DNA from: Bacteroidales bacterium UBA6408
GTDB taxonomy: Bacteria > Bacteroidota > Bacteroidia > Bacteroidales > UBA932
Assembly (NCBI GenBank): GCA_002439805.1
Contig: DJPQ01000055.1
Span: 19,452 to 42,703, forward strand
Direction of reading: 5' to 3'
Length of the DNA stretch: 23,252 nt
This document shows, piece by piece, positions 1 through 6,207 of the stretch. How positions within the stretch are numbered: position 1 is the stretch's first letter; every line of letters begins with the position of its first letter. The notes under the pieces are model-generated. The model was not told where the DNA came from, ran no database searches, and saw only the letters and a list, made by a program, of their open reading frames with translations. The position numbers and the translations under genes were made by a program.

Positions 1-20
1 TTCGAATCCTTCTATCTCAA
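1..20 (+). tRNA. 3' fragment of a tRNA cut by the window edge
   Basis: The window opens with a T-loop (TTCGAAT, 1-7), the 3' half of a T-stem (8-12), a 7-nt acceptor strand (13-19) and an A discriminator (20), with no encoded CCA. The spacing to the complete tRNA that follows (30 nt) suggests a tandem tRNA transcript. The 5' acceptor strand would read TGAGATA, which is similar to Bacteroidota tRNA-Gln, but the anticodon lies outside the window so the identity is open. Confidence 0.6.
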
Positions 21-50
21 CAAAATGCCTTTCGCGGGCAAAACAACGAT

Positions 51-124
51 GGCGGGATAGCTCAGCTGGTTAGAGCGCATGATTCATAATCATGAGGTCC
101 CCAGTTCAATCCTGGGTCCCGCTA
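51..124 (+). tRNA. tRNA with anticodon CAT (elongator tRNA-Met, or tRNA-Ile2)
   Basis: A complete cloverleaf can be drawn: acceptor GGCGGGA (51-57) with TCCCGCT (117-123, closed by a G-U pair), D-stem GCTC/GAGC (60-63/73-76), anticodon stem CATGA/TCATG (78-82/90-94), loop TTCATAA with anticodon CAT at 85-87, T-stem CCCAG/CTGGG (100-104/112-116) and T-loop TTCAATC. The discriminator is A124 and CCA is not encoded. The initiator hallmark of three G-C pairs in the anticodon stem is absent, so this is an elongator tRNA-Met, or a tRNA-Ile whose C34 would be modified to lysidine. Sequence alone does not settle which. Confidence 0.93.
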
Positions 125-133
125 CAAACGATT

Positions 134-162
134 AACTCTCTGAATTTCAGAGAGTTTTTTTA
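134..162 (+). terminator. Intrinsic terminator of the tRNA transcript
   Basis: AACTCTCTGAA (134-144) and TTCAGAGAGTT (146-156) are perfectly complementary and are followed by a run of T to position 161. It starts 10 nt after the tRNA and closes the tRNA unit. Confidence 0.85.
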
Positions 163-203
163 TTGTATACTGTATAATATACTTAAAGAAAGGGGATGAA
201 GAA

Positions 204-319
204 AAGGATGGGATGCAAGGCGCACGGCGAAGCCAAATACCGCAGCAACCTGATGGTTGTGAGGATTTTGGCAAGACGTGCAACGCAGTAGACCGCCTTT
301 TATTAGCCCCGCAATAAAA
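204..319. repeat. Nested imperfect palindrome at the 3' end of ispF (candidate REP/MITE-like element or structured RNA)
   Basis: Four sets of complementary arms are nested around a TGAT loop at 251-254: AAGGCG (217-222)/CGCCTT (294-299), CACG (223-226)/CGTG (277-280), GCCAAA (232-237)/TTTGGC (267-272) and CAACC (246-250)/GGTTG (255-259). A separate short hairpin, TTTTATT (298-304)/AATAAAA (313-319), spans the ispF stop codon. No ORF of interest is present. The arrangement suits a short palindromic repeat family or a structured 3' end. On the plus strand the large stem ends in TTTTATTA, so weak terminator activity is possible. Copy number in the genome is unknown. Confidence 0.55.
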
Positions 320-782
320 CGGTAGCCCAGACTTCGCAGCCTTCCCCACGTCCCACAAAGCCCAGATGCTCGGTCGTCGTGGCCTTGACTGAGATGCGGT
401 CGGGAGCGCAGCCGAGCACGCCGGCGATGGTCTCGCGCATCTGCGGGATGTATCCTGCAAGTTTCGGAGCCTGAAGCGCGATGGTGATGTCCGCGTTTCC
501 GACTCTGTAGCCCCTCTCACTGACGAGGGCATTCACGCGGGCGAGCAGAATCTTGCTGTCGATGCCCTTGAACTCGTCGGAATTGTCCGGGAAGTGCTTG
601 CCTATGTCCCCGAGCGCGAGGGTCCCGAGCATCGCGTCGCACAGCGCGTGAATCGCCACGTCTCCGTCGGAATGTGCCACAAACCCCGTCGGTCCGTCAA
701 TTTTCACTCCTCCGAGCCACATCGGGATTCCCTCGGCAATCGCGTGCACGTCATATCCCTGGCCTATCCGTATGTCTTCCAT
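303..782 (-). CDS. ispF: 2-C-methyl-D-erythritol 2,4-cyclodiphosphate synthase
   Basis: IspF converts CDP-methylerythritol 2-phosphate to the cyclic diphosphate MEcPP with release of CMP, in the cytoplasmic MEP pathway of isoprenoid synthesis. The family signatures are clear: IGQGYDVH near the N-terminus (metal ligands Asp and His), HSDGD, a third ligand His in DVAIHALCDA, and KATTTEHLGF near the C-terminus. Length (159 aa from this start) is normal. An ATG at 788 also exists, but the GGGGGA at about 791-796 lies only 2 nt from it and 8 nt from the ATG at 782, so 782 is preferred. The last codons and the stop overlap a small hairpin belonging to the palindromic element downstream. It is divergent from the mutL cluster and has its own promoter candidate at 866-873. 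Confidence 0.95.
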   Translation of the reverse strand: MEDIRIGQGYDVHAIAEGIPMWLGGVKIDGPTGFVAHSDGDVAIHALCDAMLGTLALGDIGKHFPDNSDEFKGIDSKILLARVNALVSERGYRVGNADITIALQAPKLAGYIPQMRETIAGVLGCAPDRISVKATTTEHLGFVGRGEGCEVWATVLLRG

Positions 783-797
783 ATTCATATTCCCCCA

Positions 798-817
798 ATA
801 TATCTCTAATATATCTC
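798..817. repeat. Pair of 9-nt direct repeats in the ispF leader
   Basis: ATATATCTC occurs at 798-806 and again at 809-817, offset by 11 bp, which is close to one helical turn. It lies in the predicted 5' untranslated region of ispF. An operator is possible, but simple AT-rich sequence is an equally good explanation. Confidence 0.3.
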
Positions 818-865
818 ACATTTCACGGGTGTATTCTTTCGTCGCAATGACCCGTCTATCGCGTG

Positions 866-873
866 CAAAAATA
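866..873 (-). promoter_or_regulatory. Candidate -7 box for ispF
   Basis: Read on the minus strand this is TATTTTTG, an exact match to the Bacteroidota -7 consensus TAnnTTTG. No convincing TTTG -33 element is at the expected spacing. Transcription would start near 859, giving a leader of about 77 nt before the ATG at 782. Confidence 0.5.
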
Positions 874-885
874 ATGAAAAATGCT

Positions 886-893
886 TAAATTTG
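886..893 (+). promoter_or_regulatory. Candidate -7 box for the small membrane protein-mutL cluster
   Basis: TAAATTTG matches TAnnTTTG exactly and lies 12 bp from the opposing ispF box, so the two promoters are back to back. It lies inside the longest open frame (which begins at 881), so that frame's first ATG would not be on the transcript. This supports the downstream ATG at 953. Confidence 0.55.
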
Positions 894-952
894 CAGGATA
901 TGTCCTTTCGTTCGACGGGAATGTGGGGCATCAATCAATAAATGACGGGATT

Positions 953-1249
953 ATGGGAATATTCAATTTCGGATTTTTCGGAACTCAGGAACATAGGGTC
1001 TTCAACTACAGACCGCGCTACTACGACGAGGAGAAGGAGGCGCTGAAGGAAAAGTTCGGGGCTGTTGACGGGTCGCTGAAGAAGACTTATGTTCCGGGAG
1101 CGCATATCAAGGGAAGTCTCAGGAACGGGAATTATTCCAAGACGCGCGGCGCAGGCAAGGCACAGCGCATCATCGGAATGGTCACGCTCATCCTCGCATT
1201 CGTGGTTATCTATCTGATTGCCAAGTATTACCCGTTGCTTTTCGCGTGA
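953..1249 (+). CDS. Small single-pass membrane protein upstream of mutL
   Basis: No function is recognised. The protein (98 aa) begins MGIFNFGFFG, has a basic and tyrosine-rich middle (HRVFNYRPRYYDEEKEALKE), a Lys/Arg-rich linker, and one C-terminal hydrophobic segment of about 20 residues just before the end, so most of it probably faces the cytoplasm. The start at 953 is chosen over the ATG at 881 because a -7 box overlaps 881 and the extra 24 residues look like translated leader. It ends 1 nt before mutL, so the two are very likely co-transcribed and translationally coupled. Small proteins of this kind next to mutL seem familiar from other Bacteroidales, but I cannot name a family. Confidence 0.75.
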   Translation: MGIFNFGFFGTQEHRVFNYRPRYYDEEKEALKEKFGAVDGSLKKTYVPGAHIKGSLRNGNYSKTRGAGKAQRIIGMVTLILAFVVIYLIAKYYPLLFA

Positions 1250-1250
1250 T

Positions 1251-3083
1251 ATGGATATAAAAATACTGCCGAGCAACATAGCGAACATGATAGCCGCCGG
1301 GGAGGTCGTCCAGCGGCCGGCCTCTGTGGTGAAGGAACTTATGGAGAACGCGGTAGATGCCGGAGCGACTCAGGTCAGCGTCATCATAAAGGACGCGGGG
1401 AGGACGCAGATTCAGGTCATCGACAACGGGTGCGGGATGTCTCCCGACCAGGCCGTGCTGGCGTTCGAGCGTCATGCCACCTCGAAAATCAGCTCCGCCG
1501 AGGACCTGATGAACATCCGCAGCTTCGGCTTCAGGGGGGAGGCGCTCGCGTCAATCGCCGCCGTGGCCGAGGTCACGCTCAAGACGCGCAGGGCAGAGGA
1601 CGAGGTCGGATGTCAGGTCGATTTCGCGGACTCCCAACTGCTCTCGGTCATCGAGACGGCCGTTCCGGTCGGTTCCAACTTCTCCGTGCGCAACCTCTTC
1701 TACAATGTTCCGGCGCGCCGCAAGTTCCTCAAGTCCGAGAGCGTTGAGCTCAAGCATATAGTGACGGAATTTCAGCACGTGGCCTTCACGCGCCCTGACA
1801 TAAGCTTCACCATGATTCACAACAACCGCGAGGTCTATGTGCTCAAGCCTGCCAACTCTCTGAAATTCAGAATCCAGGACATAGTAGGGGCAGGCGTGGC
1901 CTCAGAACTCACGGACATCAGCGCCGAGACTTCCATAATGCGGATTTCCGGATTCATCGGCCGGCCTGACAAGGCGAGGAAGGGACTGGGCAACCAGCTG
2001 TTTTTCGTGAACGGGAGATATTTCCGCAGCCCCTATCTCCACAAGGCCGTGATGAAGGGATATGAGGGGATGATTGCCGAGGGGACGACTCCGACATATT
2101 TCATCTACCTTGACGTCGACCCCCACAATGTCGATGTGAATGTCCATCCGCAGAAGGCGGAAATCAAGTTCGAGGACGACTCTCTCGTGTTCCAGACTCT
2201 ATATGCCTGCGTGCGTGAGACTCTCGGGAAAAATTCGTTCGGGACGTCATCCATAGACTTTGAGCTCGGCTCCGCTCCTGAACTCCCGGCGGTCGGAAGC
2301 AACGCCGACGAGTACAGGCCGATTTCGGAGCCGTCTATGCCGGTGAGCGACTACAATCCCTTTGACAATGACGGTTTCCAGAACCAGCCGGATCCGTTTG
2401 CCGGCAGCCAGACCAGGCAGGGACTCTCCGGTGCAGGAGGCGGTTATGGAACTTCCGCTTATGTTGACCGCCGCGACGACTACGGCAAGCTGTTCGAGGA
2501 CAGGTTCAGCGTGACGCGCAGCTTTGTGACGGTTCAGGACAAGTATGTCGTGACAAACTCCAAGTCGGGGCTTCTTGTTGTGAACGCCCGCCGTGCCATG
2601 GAGAGGATTCTCTACGACCGTTTCATCAGCGGCCGACGCGAGGATGATTCCGAGCGCTTCTCCCAGACTCTGCTCTTCCCGGTTTCGGTGAGGGTCGGGG
2701 TGGAGAATGTGCCGATTGTTGAGGCCAACGCGGAACTTCTGAAGGGCTTCGGCTTCGACATCTCCCCGTTCGGGACGGACTCTGTGGTCGTGAATGCGAT
2801 TCCGGCGGGGTATTCTTCGGACGAGGGGCGAGTGGAGGCCATGGTCGGGGACTTGCTCCTGCTGCTTCAGGACAACCATTCGGCGATTTCGGAACTGGTG
2901 CGCTCGGACATGGCCGGGAAGCTTGCCGTGCTCGGCGCGTCGGGCTATGACGGGGTGCGGAACGCGGACGAGGCACAGCGTCTGGTTGACGCGCTTATGA
3001 CCAGCACCAACCCGGAGTTCACGGCGGCGGGACGGAAGACCATGGTGATAATCCCGGCGGACGAGCTTGACAGAAAGTTTTAA
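1251..3083 (+). CDS. mutL: DNA mismatch repair protein MutL
   Basis: MutL is the ATP-dependent mediator that links mismatch recognition by MutS to downstream strand removal. The N-terminal GHKL ATPase is complete: MENAVDAGA (about 32-39), DNGCGM (58-63), GFRGEAL (93-99) and a typical transducer domain up to about residue 325. A variable linker (about 330-415) precedes the C-terminal dimerisation domain. The start MDIKILPSNIA is the usual family N-terminus, so the ATG at 1251 is used although the frame opens earlier. In the C-terminal domain, the place where endonuclease-type MutL proteins carry DQHAxxExxxxE reads NARRAMERILYD (about 445-456). The metal-binding nuclease motif is therefore degenerate. 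The protein is 610 aa, a normal length. Confidence 0.97.
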   Translation: MDIKILPSNIANMIAAGEVVQRPASVVKELMENAVDAGATQVSVIIKDAGRTQIQVIDNGCGMSPDQAVLAFERHATSKISSAEDLMNIRSFGFRGEALASIAAVAEVTLKTRRAEDEVGCQVDFADSQLLSVIETAVPVGSNFSVRNLFYNVPARRKFLKSESVELKHIVTEFQHVAFTRPDISFTMIHNNREVYVLKPANSLKFRIQDIVGAGVASELTDISAETSIMRISGFIGRPDKARKGLGNQLFFVNGRYFRSPYLHKAVMKGYEGMIAEGTTPTYFIYLDVDPHNVDVNVHPQKAEIKFEDDSLVFQTLYACVRETLGKNSFGTSSIDFELGSAPELPAVGSNADEYRPISEPSMPVSDYNPFDNDGFQNQPDPFAGSQTRQGLSGAGGGYGTSAYVDRRDDYGKLFEDRFSVTRSFVTVQDKYVVTNSKSGLLVVNARRAMERILYDRFISGRREDDSERFSQTLLFPVSVRVGVENVPIVEANAELLKGFGFDISPFGTDSVVVNAIPAGYSSDEGRVEAMVGDLLLLLQDNHSAISELVRSDMAGKLAVLGASGYDGVRNADEAQRLVDALMTSTNPEFTAAGRKTMVIIPADELDRKF

Positions 3084-3088
3084 TCGGA

Positions 3089-3124
3089 CCGTCCGCGCTC
3101 TCCGCTACAGAGGAGTGCGGACGG
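3089..3124 (+). promoter_or_regulatory. Intercistronic hairpin before the rhomboid gene
   Basis: CCGTCCGC (3089-3096) and GCGGACGG (3117-3124) form a perfect 8-bp GC-rich stem with a 20-nt loop. It starts 6 nt after the mutL stop and ends 5 nt before the rhomboid ATG. There is no T-run, so a classical terminator is unlikely. It would cover the ribosome landing region of the rhomboid gene or stabilise a processed mRNA end. Confidence 0.55.
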
Positions 3125-3129
3125 CATAA

Positions 3130-3858
3130 ATGAAAAAAAGAATGCAGTTAAGATTCAACAACAGCGGAGGACGGGGATTCCTCGGCGCAATCCCGCCGGT
3201 GACGAGAAACATAATCATCATCAACTTCCTGGTCTGGATAATCTCGGAGCTTCGCCCGGACTTCATGTACGAGACGTTCGCCCTTTTCTATCCCAAGTCG
3301 CAGTATTTCCACTGGTGGCAGTTCGTCACGCATATGTTCATGCACGGGGGATTCTGGCACATATTCTTCAATATGTTCACCCTCTATATGTTCGGCAGCG
3401 TGCTCGAAAGAGTCTGGGGACCGAAGAAGTACCTGCTGTTCTATTTTGTGACCGGTCTCGGCGCGGCTGCTCTGCACACCGGGGTGGAATGGCTGCAGTG
3501 CCTGCATTGGGAGCACATAGTGAACACCGGAGCCGTTGACGCCGCGCTCATGGCGCACCGTTCCATCCAGACTCTCTGCATGACTCCTACGGTCGGCGCG
3601 TCCGGCGCAATCTACGGCCTGCTTCTCGGCTACGCGATGCTTTTCCCGAACTCGCTGATGACCCTGCTCTTTCCTCCGATAACGCTGAAGGCCAAGTGGT
3701 TCGTCCTCATCTTCGCCGCCATCGAGCTTCTCACCGGAATCACCGGCACGGGCGGCGGCGTCGCCCATTTCGCCCACCTCGGCGGCATGCTCTTCGGCCT
3801 GATTCTCATCCTCTGGTGGAAAAAAGGCAACAAGATGTACGACTACTACAACGGCTGA
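3130..3858 (+). CDS. Rhomboid family intramembrane serine protease
   Basis: Rhomboids cleave transmembrane proteins within the bilayer using a Ser-His dyad. The 242-aa protein has about six hydrophobic helices. The motif HMFMHGGFWHIFFN (68-81) supplies the His and Asn of the oxyanion region. GASGA (156-160) carries the catalytic Ser158, and AHLGG (215-219) carries the catalytic His216. All key residues are intact, so an active protease is expected. A long loop between the third and fourth helices (about 118-150) is hydrophilic. It lies 46 nt after mutL and 2 nt before the methyltransferase gene. Natural substrates cannot be inferred. Confidence 0.93.
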   Translation: MKKRMQLRFNNSGGRGFLGAIPPVTRNIIIINFLVWIISELRPDFMYETFALFYPKSQYFHWWQFVTHMFMHGGFWHIFFNMFTLYMFGSVLERVWGPKKYLLFYFVTGLGAAALHTGVEWLQCLHWEHIVNTGAVDAALMAHRSIQTLCMTPTVGASGAIYGLLLGYAMLFPNSLMTLLFPPITLKAKWFVLIFAAIELLTGITGTGGGVAHFAHLGGMLFGLILILWWKKGNKMYDYYNG

Positions 3859-3860
3859 GA

Positions 3861-5405
3861 ATGAAGGATAAGAACAAATATGGCCAGTATTTTACCATAG
3901 ATTCCGTCGCGGAGTTTATGGTAGGTCTGATTCGACATGGCAAGGAAGCCAAGGTGCTTGAGCCTTCATGTGGAGAGGGGGTTTTCCTTAAGAATCTTGA
4001 AAAAGACGGATTCAGCAATCTGGATGCATATGAAATAGACCATTCTCTTGACAATAGTTTCAGTTATGTCCGATATGAAAGTTTCGTCAGCTCTCCCGTA
4101 GATGACAAATATGATGTTGTCATAGGAAATCCGCCTTATATAAGATGGAAGAATCTTGAACCGGAGCTCAAGGATGAGCTTGGCCGTTCCCCTCTATGGA
4201 ACAGATATTTCAACAGTCTGTGCGACTATCTTTTCATATTCATTCTCAAAAGCATAGAACAGCTCAATGACGGCGGCGAACTCATATTCATCTGTACTGA
4301 ATATTGGATGAACACGACAAACTCCGCGTCGTTGCGCAGCTATATGGCTCATAACGGGTATTTTACTGACATATATCATTTTAAGGAAGCCCCGCTGTTT
4401 GATGGTGTCTGCGCGTCGTTTGTCGTGTTCAGATATGTCAAATCAAACGAACGTCAGGACACCGTAGCACTCCATCGCTACAACAAAAAAGGCGCACCGT
4501 CCTCCGGGGAACTGAAAGACGGAAGCTGTTTCGACGTCTGTCATATTCCTCAGTTTGAATCCGGCGGAAGATGGCTGCTCGCGACGGCTGAACAGCAAGA
4601 TCTGTTGTCGGACTTTGAACGTTCCTGCACACGGGAGACCGACACTCTGTTTCGTGATGAGCCGGCGATATATCGCATAGGAGATTTTTGTGACATAGGC
4701 AACGGAATGGTGTCGGGACTCGACAAGGCATTCAATGTCTCGAAGCTTGATACACTTAACTCCCGCGAACTCGACAATGTGATAAATGTCTTGAAATCAA
4801 AGGATTTGGACTATTATTTCGAGTCTTCGGAAAGCAGGTATTTCTTTATGCGGGAAAGAATCGACGAAGACACATTCGCAAGTACGATGCCCAACATTTA
4901 TCGGCAGATTGTACCATACAAAAAGGAACTTGAAAGCCGTTATGACTATGGAAAAGACACGAAGTATTGGGAATTTGTGTTCCCACGCAATTTGTCACTG
5001 TTCAGCAGGAAGGCCAAACGAATACTGGTACCCTGCAAGGAGAGGATTTCCAATAAGGATCATTTCCGGTTTGTTCTTGCCGACGAAGGGGTCTATCCAT
5101 TGCAGGATGTGACTGGAATATTGCTGAAGCCGAATTGCCGGGAAAGTATAGAATATGTCACTGCGTTTCTGAATAATCGGAGAGTATATGAGTGGCTTGG
5201 GTTCAATGGCATCGTAAAGGGATATATCGTCGAATTTTCCGAGGCTCCGATAGCGAGCATACCATATCGCCCGATTGACTGGGACAATCCGGAAGAGGTA
5301 AAAGCTCACGACACAATCACGCGGGCGGTCAAGGACTACATCCGGTTCAGGAAACCGGAAACGCTTGACTCTATAGATAATAACTTTAATAAATTGTTGT
5401 CATGA
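3861..5405 (+). CDS. Type II DNA adenine-N6 methyltransferase, predicted GTYRAC-specific (M.HincII-like)
   Basis: It methylates the target adenine of its recognition site and protects host DNA from the partner nuclease. Motif X is GQYFT (about 8-12), the SAM-binding motif I is LEPSCGEG (about 33-40) and the catalytic motif IV is NPPY (about 90-93), giving the order X-I-IV expected of gamma-class N6-adenine enzymes. The C-terminal half (about 250-500) is the target-recognition region. Length (514 aa) is close to M.HincII/M.HindII (about 500). GTYRAC is inferred from the partner nuclease, which is a much better match. The ATG at 3861 is chosen because it gives the family N-terminus and lies 2 nt after the rhomboid stop. 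The gene is clearly AT-richer than its neighbours, a sign of acquisition. Its stop overlaps the nuclease start by 4 nt. Confidence 0.9.
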   Translation: MKDKNKYGQYFTIDSVAEFMVGLIRHGKEAKVLEPSCGEGVFLKNLEKDGFSNLDAYEIDHSLDNSFSYVRYESFVSSPVDDKYDVVIGNPPYIRWKNLEPELKDELGRSPLWNRYFNSLCDYLFIFILKSIEQLNDGGELIFICTEYWMNTTNSASLRSYMAHNGYFTDIYHFKEAPLFDGVCASFVVFRYVKSNERQDTVALHRYNKKGAPSSGELKDGSCFDVCHIPQFESGGRWLLATAEQQDLLSDFERSCTRETDTLFRDEPAIYRIGDFCDIGNGMVSGLDKAFNVSKLDTLNSRELDNVINVLKSKDLDYYFESSESRYFFMRERIDEDTFASTMPNIYRQIVPYKKELESRYDYGKDTKYWEFVFPRNLSLFSRKAKRILVPCKERISNKDHFRFVLADEGVYPLQDVTGILLKPNCRESIEYVTAFLNNRRVYEWLGFNGIVKGYIVEFSEAPIASIPYRPIDWDNPEEVKAHDTITRAVKDYIRFRKPETLDSIDNNFNKLLS

Positions 5406-6181
5406 ATATCATTGATTATGATTCTTTGATTGAGGAACTTGTCGGGCTGGTCGTGGAGCGTCCCAACAAGGCGGACAACGGGACTCTGTCCGGTCATGCT
5501 GCGGGGGAGCCGTTTGAGAAACTGACTTATCATCTTCTGAAGGACAAATATGCAGGTAAAATTTTTAAGCAGTTTGAGTATCTTAATGACCTGTATTTGA
5601 AGAATCCTCGAAATATCAGTGTCGAGGCTCGAAAGGCGTTGTTTGAATCTCCTGTGGCACTGTTTCTTCTGAGCCGCAGCGACAAGGCTACGAGGGATTG
5701 GAATCCGGAAAATGTTTTTGCGGAGAAACAGGATGACACTGCGGACATTCTGTGGTATGATGACGGAAAATTCGATCTTATTGACGTCAAGACGCGTAAT
5801 ATGTCGAAGAGGGCAATGGCTCCCAACATAATTTCTGCCTATAAACTCGTTCAGGCCTGCGCCCTGATGATTGACAACAACGACTTTTCCTCTGTCGGAA
5901 TCCATTATATGGAGGTCGAATGGCTTGAAGAACAGGACAGTTTGAGGTGCATCAACGCCCATTGGAGAAATCTGTTCCGGTGTAATCCGTCTTCGCTGTA
6001 TATAAACTGGGCTGCTGCTATGCAGATACAGTTCCATGTCAGTGAGCTTGACCAATCCTTTAACGGAACTGTCGAGCAATGGGCGAGGGCGTATATACGT
6101 GAATTTGTCAGAAGTGCTGAGGCGAGGTGCGATAAAATGTACAGGACCTATGTCCTTCCGTTCAAGAAATATATAGAATAA
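5402..6181 (+). CDS. Type II restriction endonuclease, HincII/HindII-like (predicted GTYRAC)
   Basis: It cuts unmethylated double-stranded DNA, by homology at GTY^RAC leaving blunt ends. The 259-aa protein matches what I remember of HincII (258 aa) along its whole length, including shared blocks TLSGHAAGEPFEKL, PNIISAYKL, LYINWAAAMQIQFH and PFKKYI at the C-terminus. The PD-(D/E)XK site is intact: Asp115 (TADIL), Asp128 and Lys130 (LIDVKTRN), matching HincII Asp114, Asp127 and Lys129. Asn142, next to the HincII DNA contacts, is conserved. HincII Gln138, which intercalates into DNA from the minor groove, is replaced by Met139. Translation is coupled to the methyltransferase through an ATGA overlap. 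No separate controller protein is present. Base composition is AT-rich like its partner. Confidence 0.93.
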   Translation: MNIIDYDSLIEELVGLVVERPNKADNGTLSGHAAGEPFEKLTYHLLKDKYAGKIFKQFEYLNDLYLKNPRNISVEARKALFESPVALFLLSRSDKATRDWNPENVFAEKQDDTADILWYDDGKFDLIDVKTRNMSKRAMAPNIISAYKLVQACALMIDNNDFSSVGIHYMEVEWLEEQDSLRCINAHWRNLFRCNPSSLYINWAAAMQIQFHVSELDQSFNGTVEQWARAYIREFVRSAEARCDKMYRTYVLPFKKYIE

Positions 6182-6207
6182 TTGTCCTCCTTTAGGGCAG
6201 CAAAGGA

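Noticed and set aside
594..809. 71-codon plus-strand frame opposite ispF
   Set aside because: Antisense to a gene with all IspF motifs; ends in AT-rich leader.
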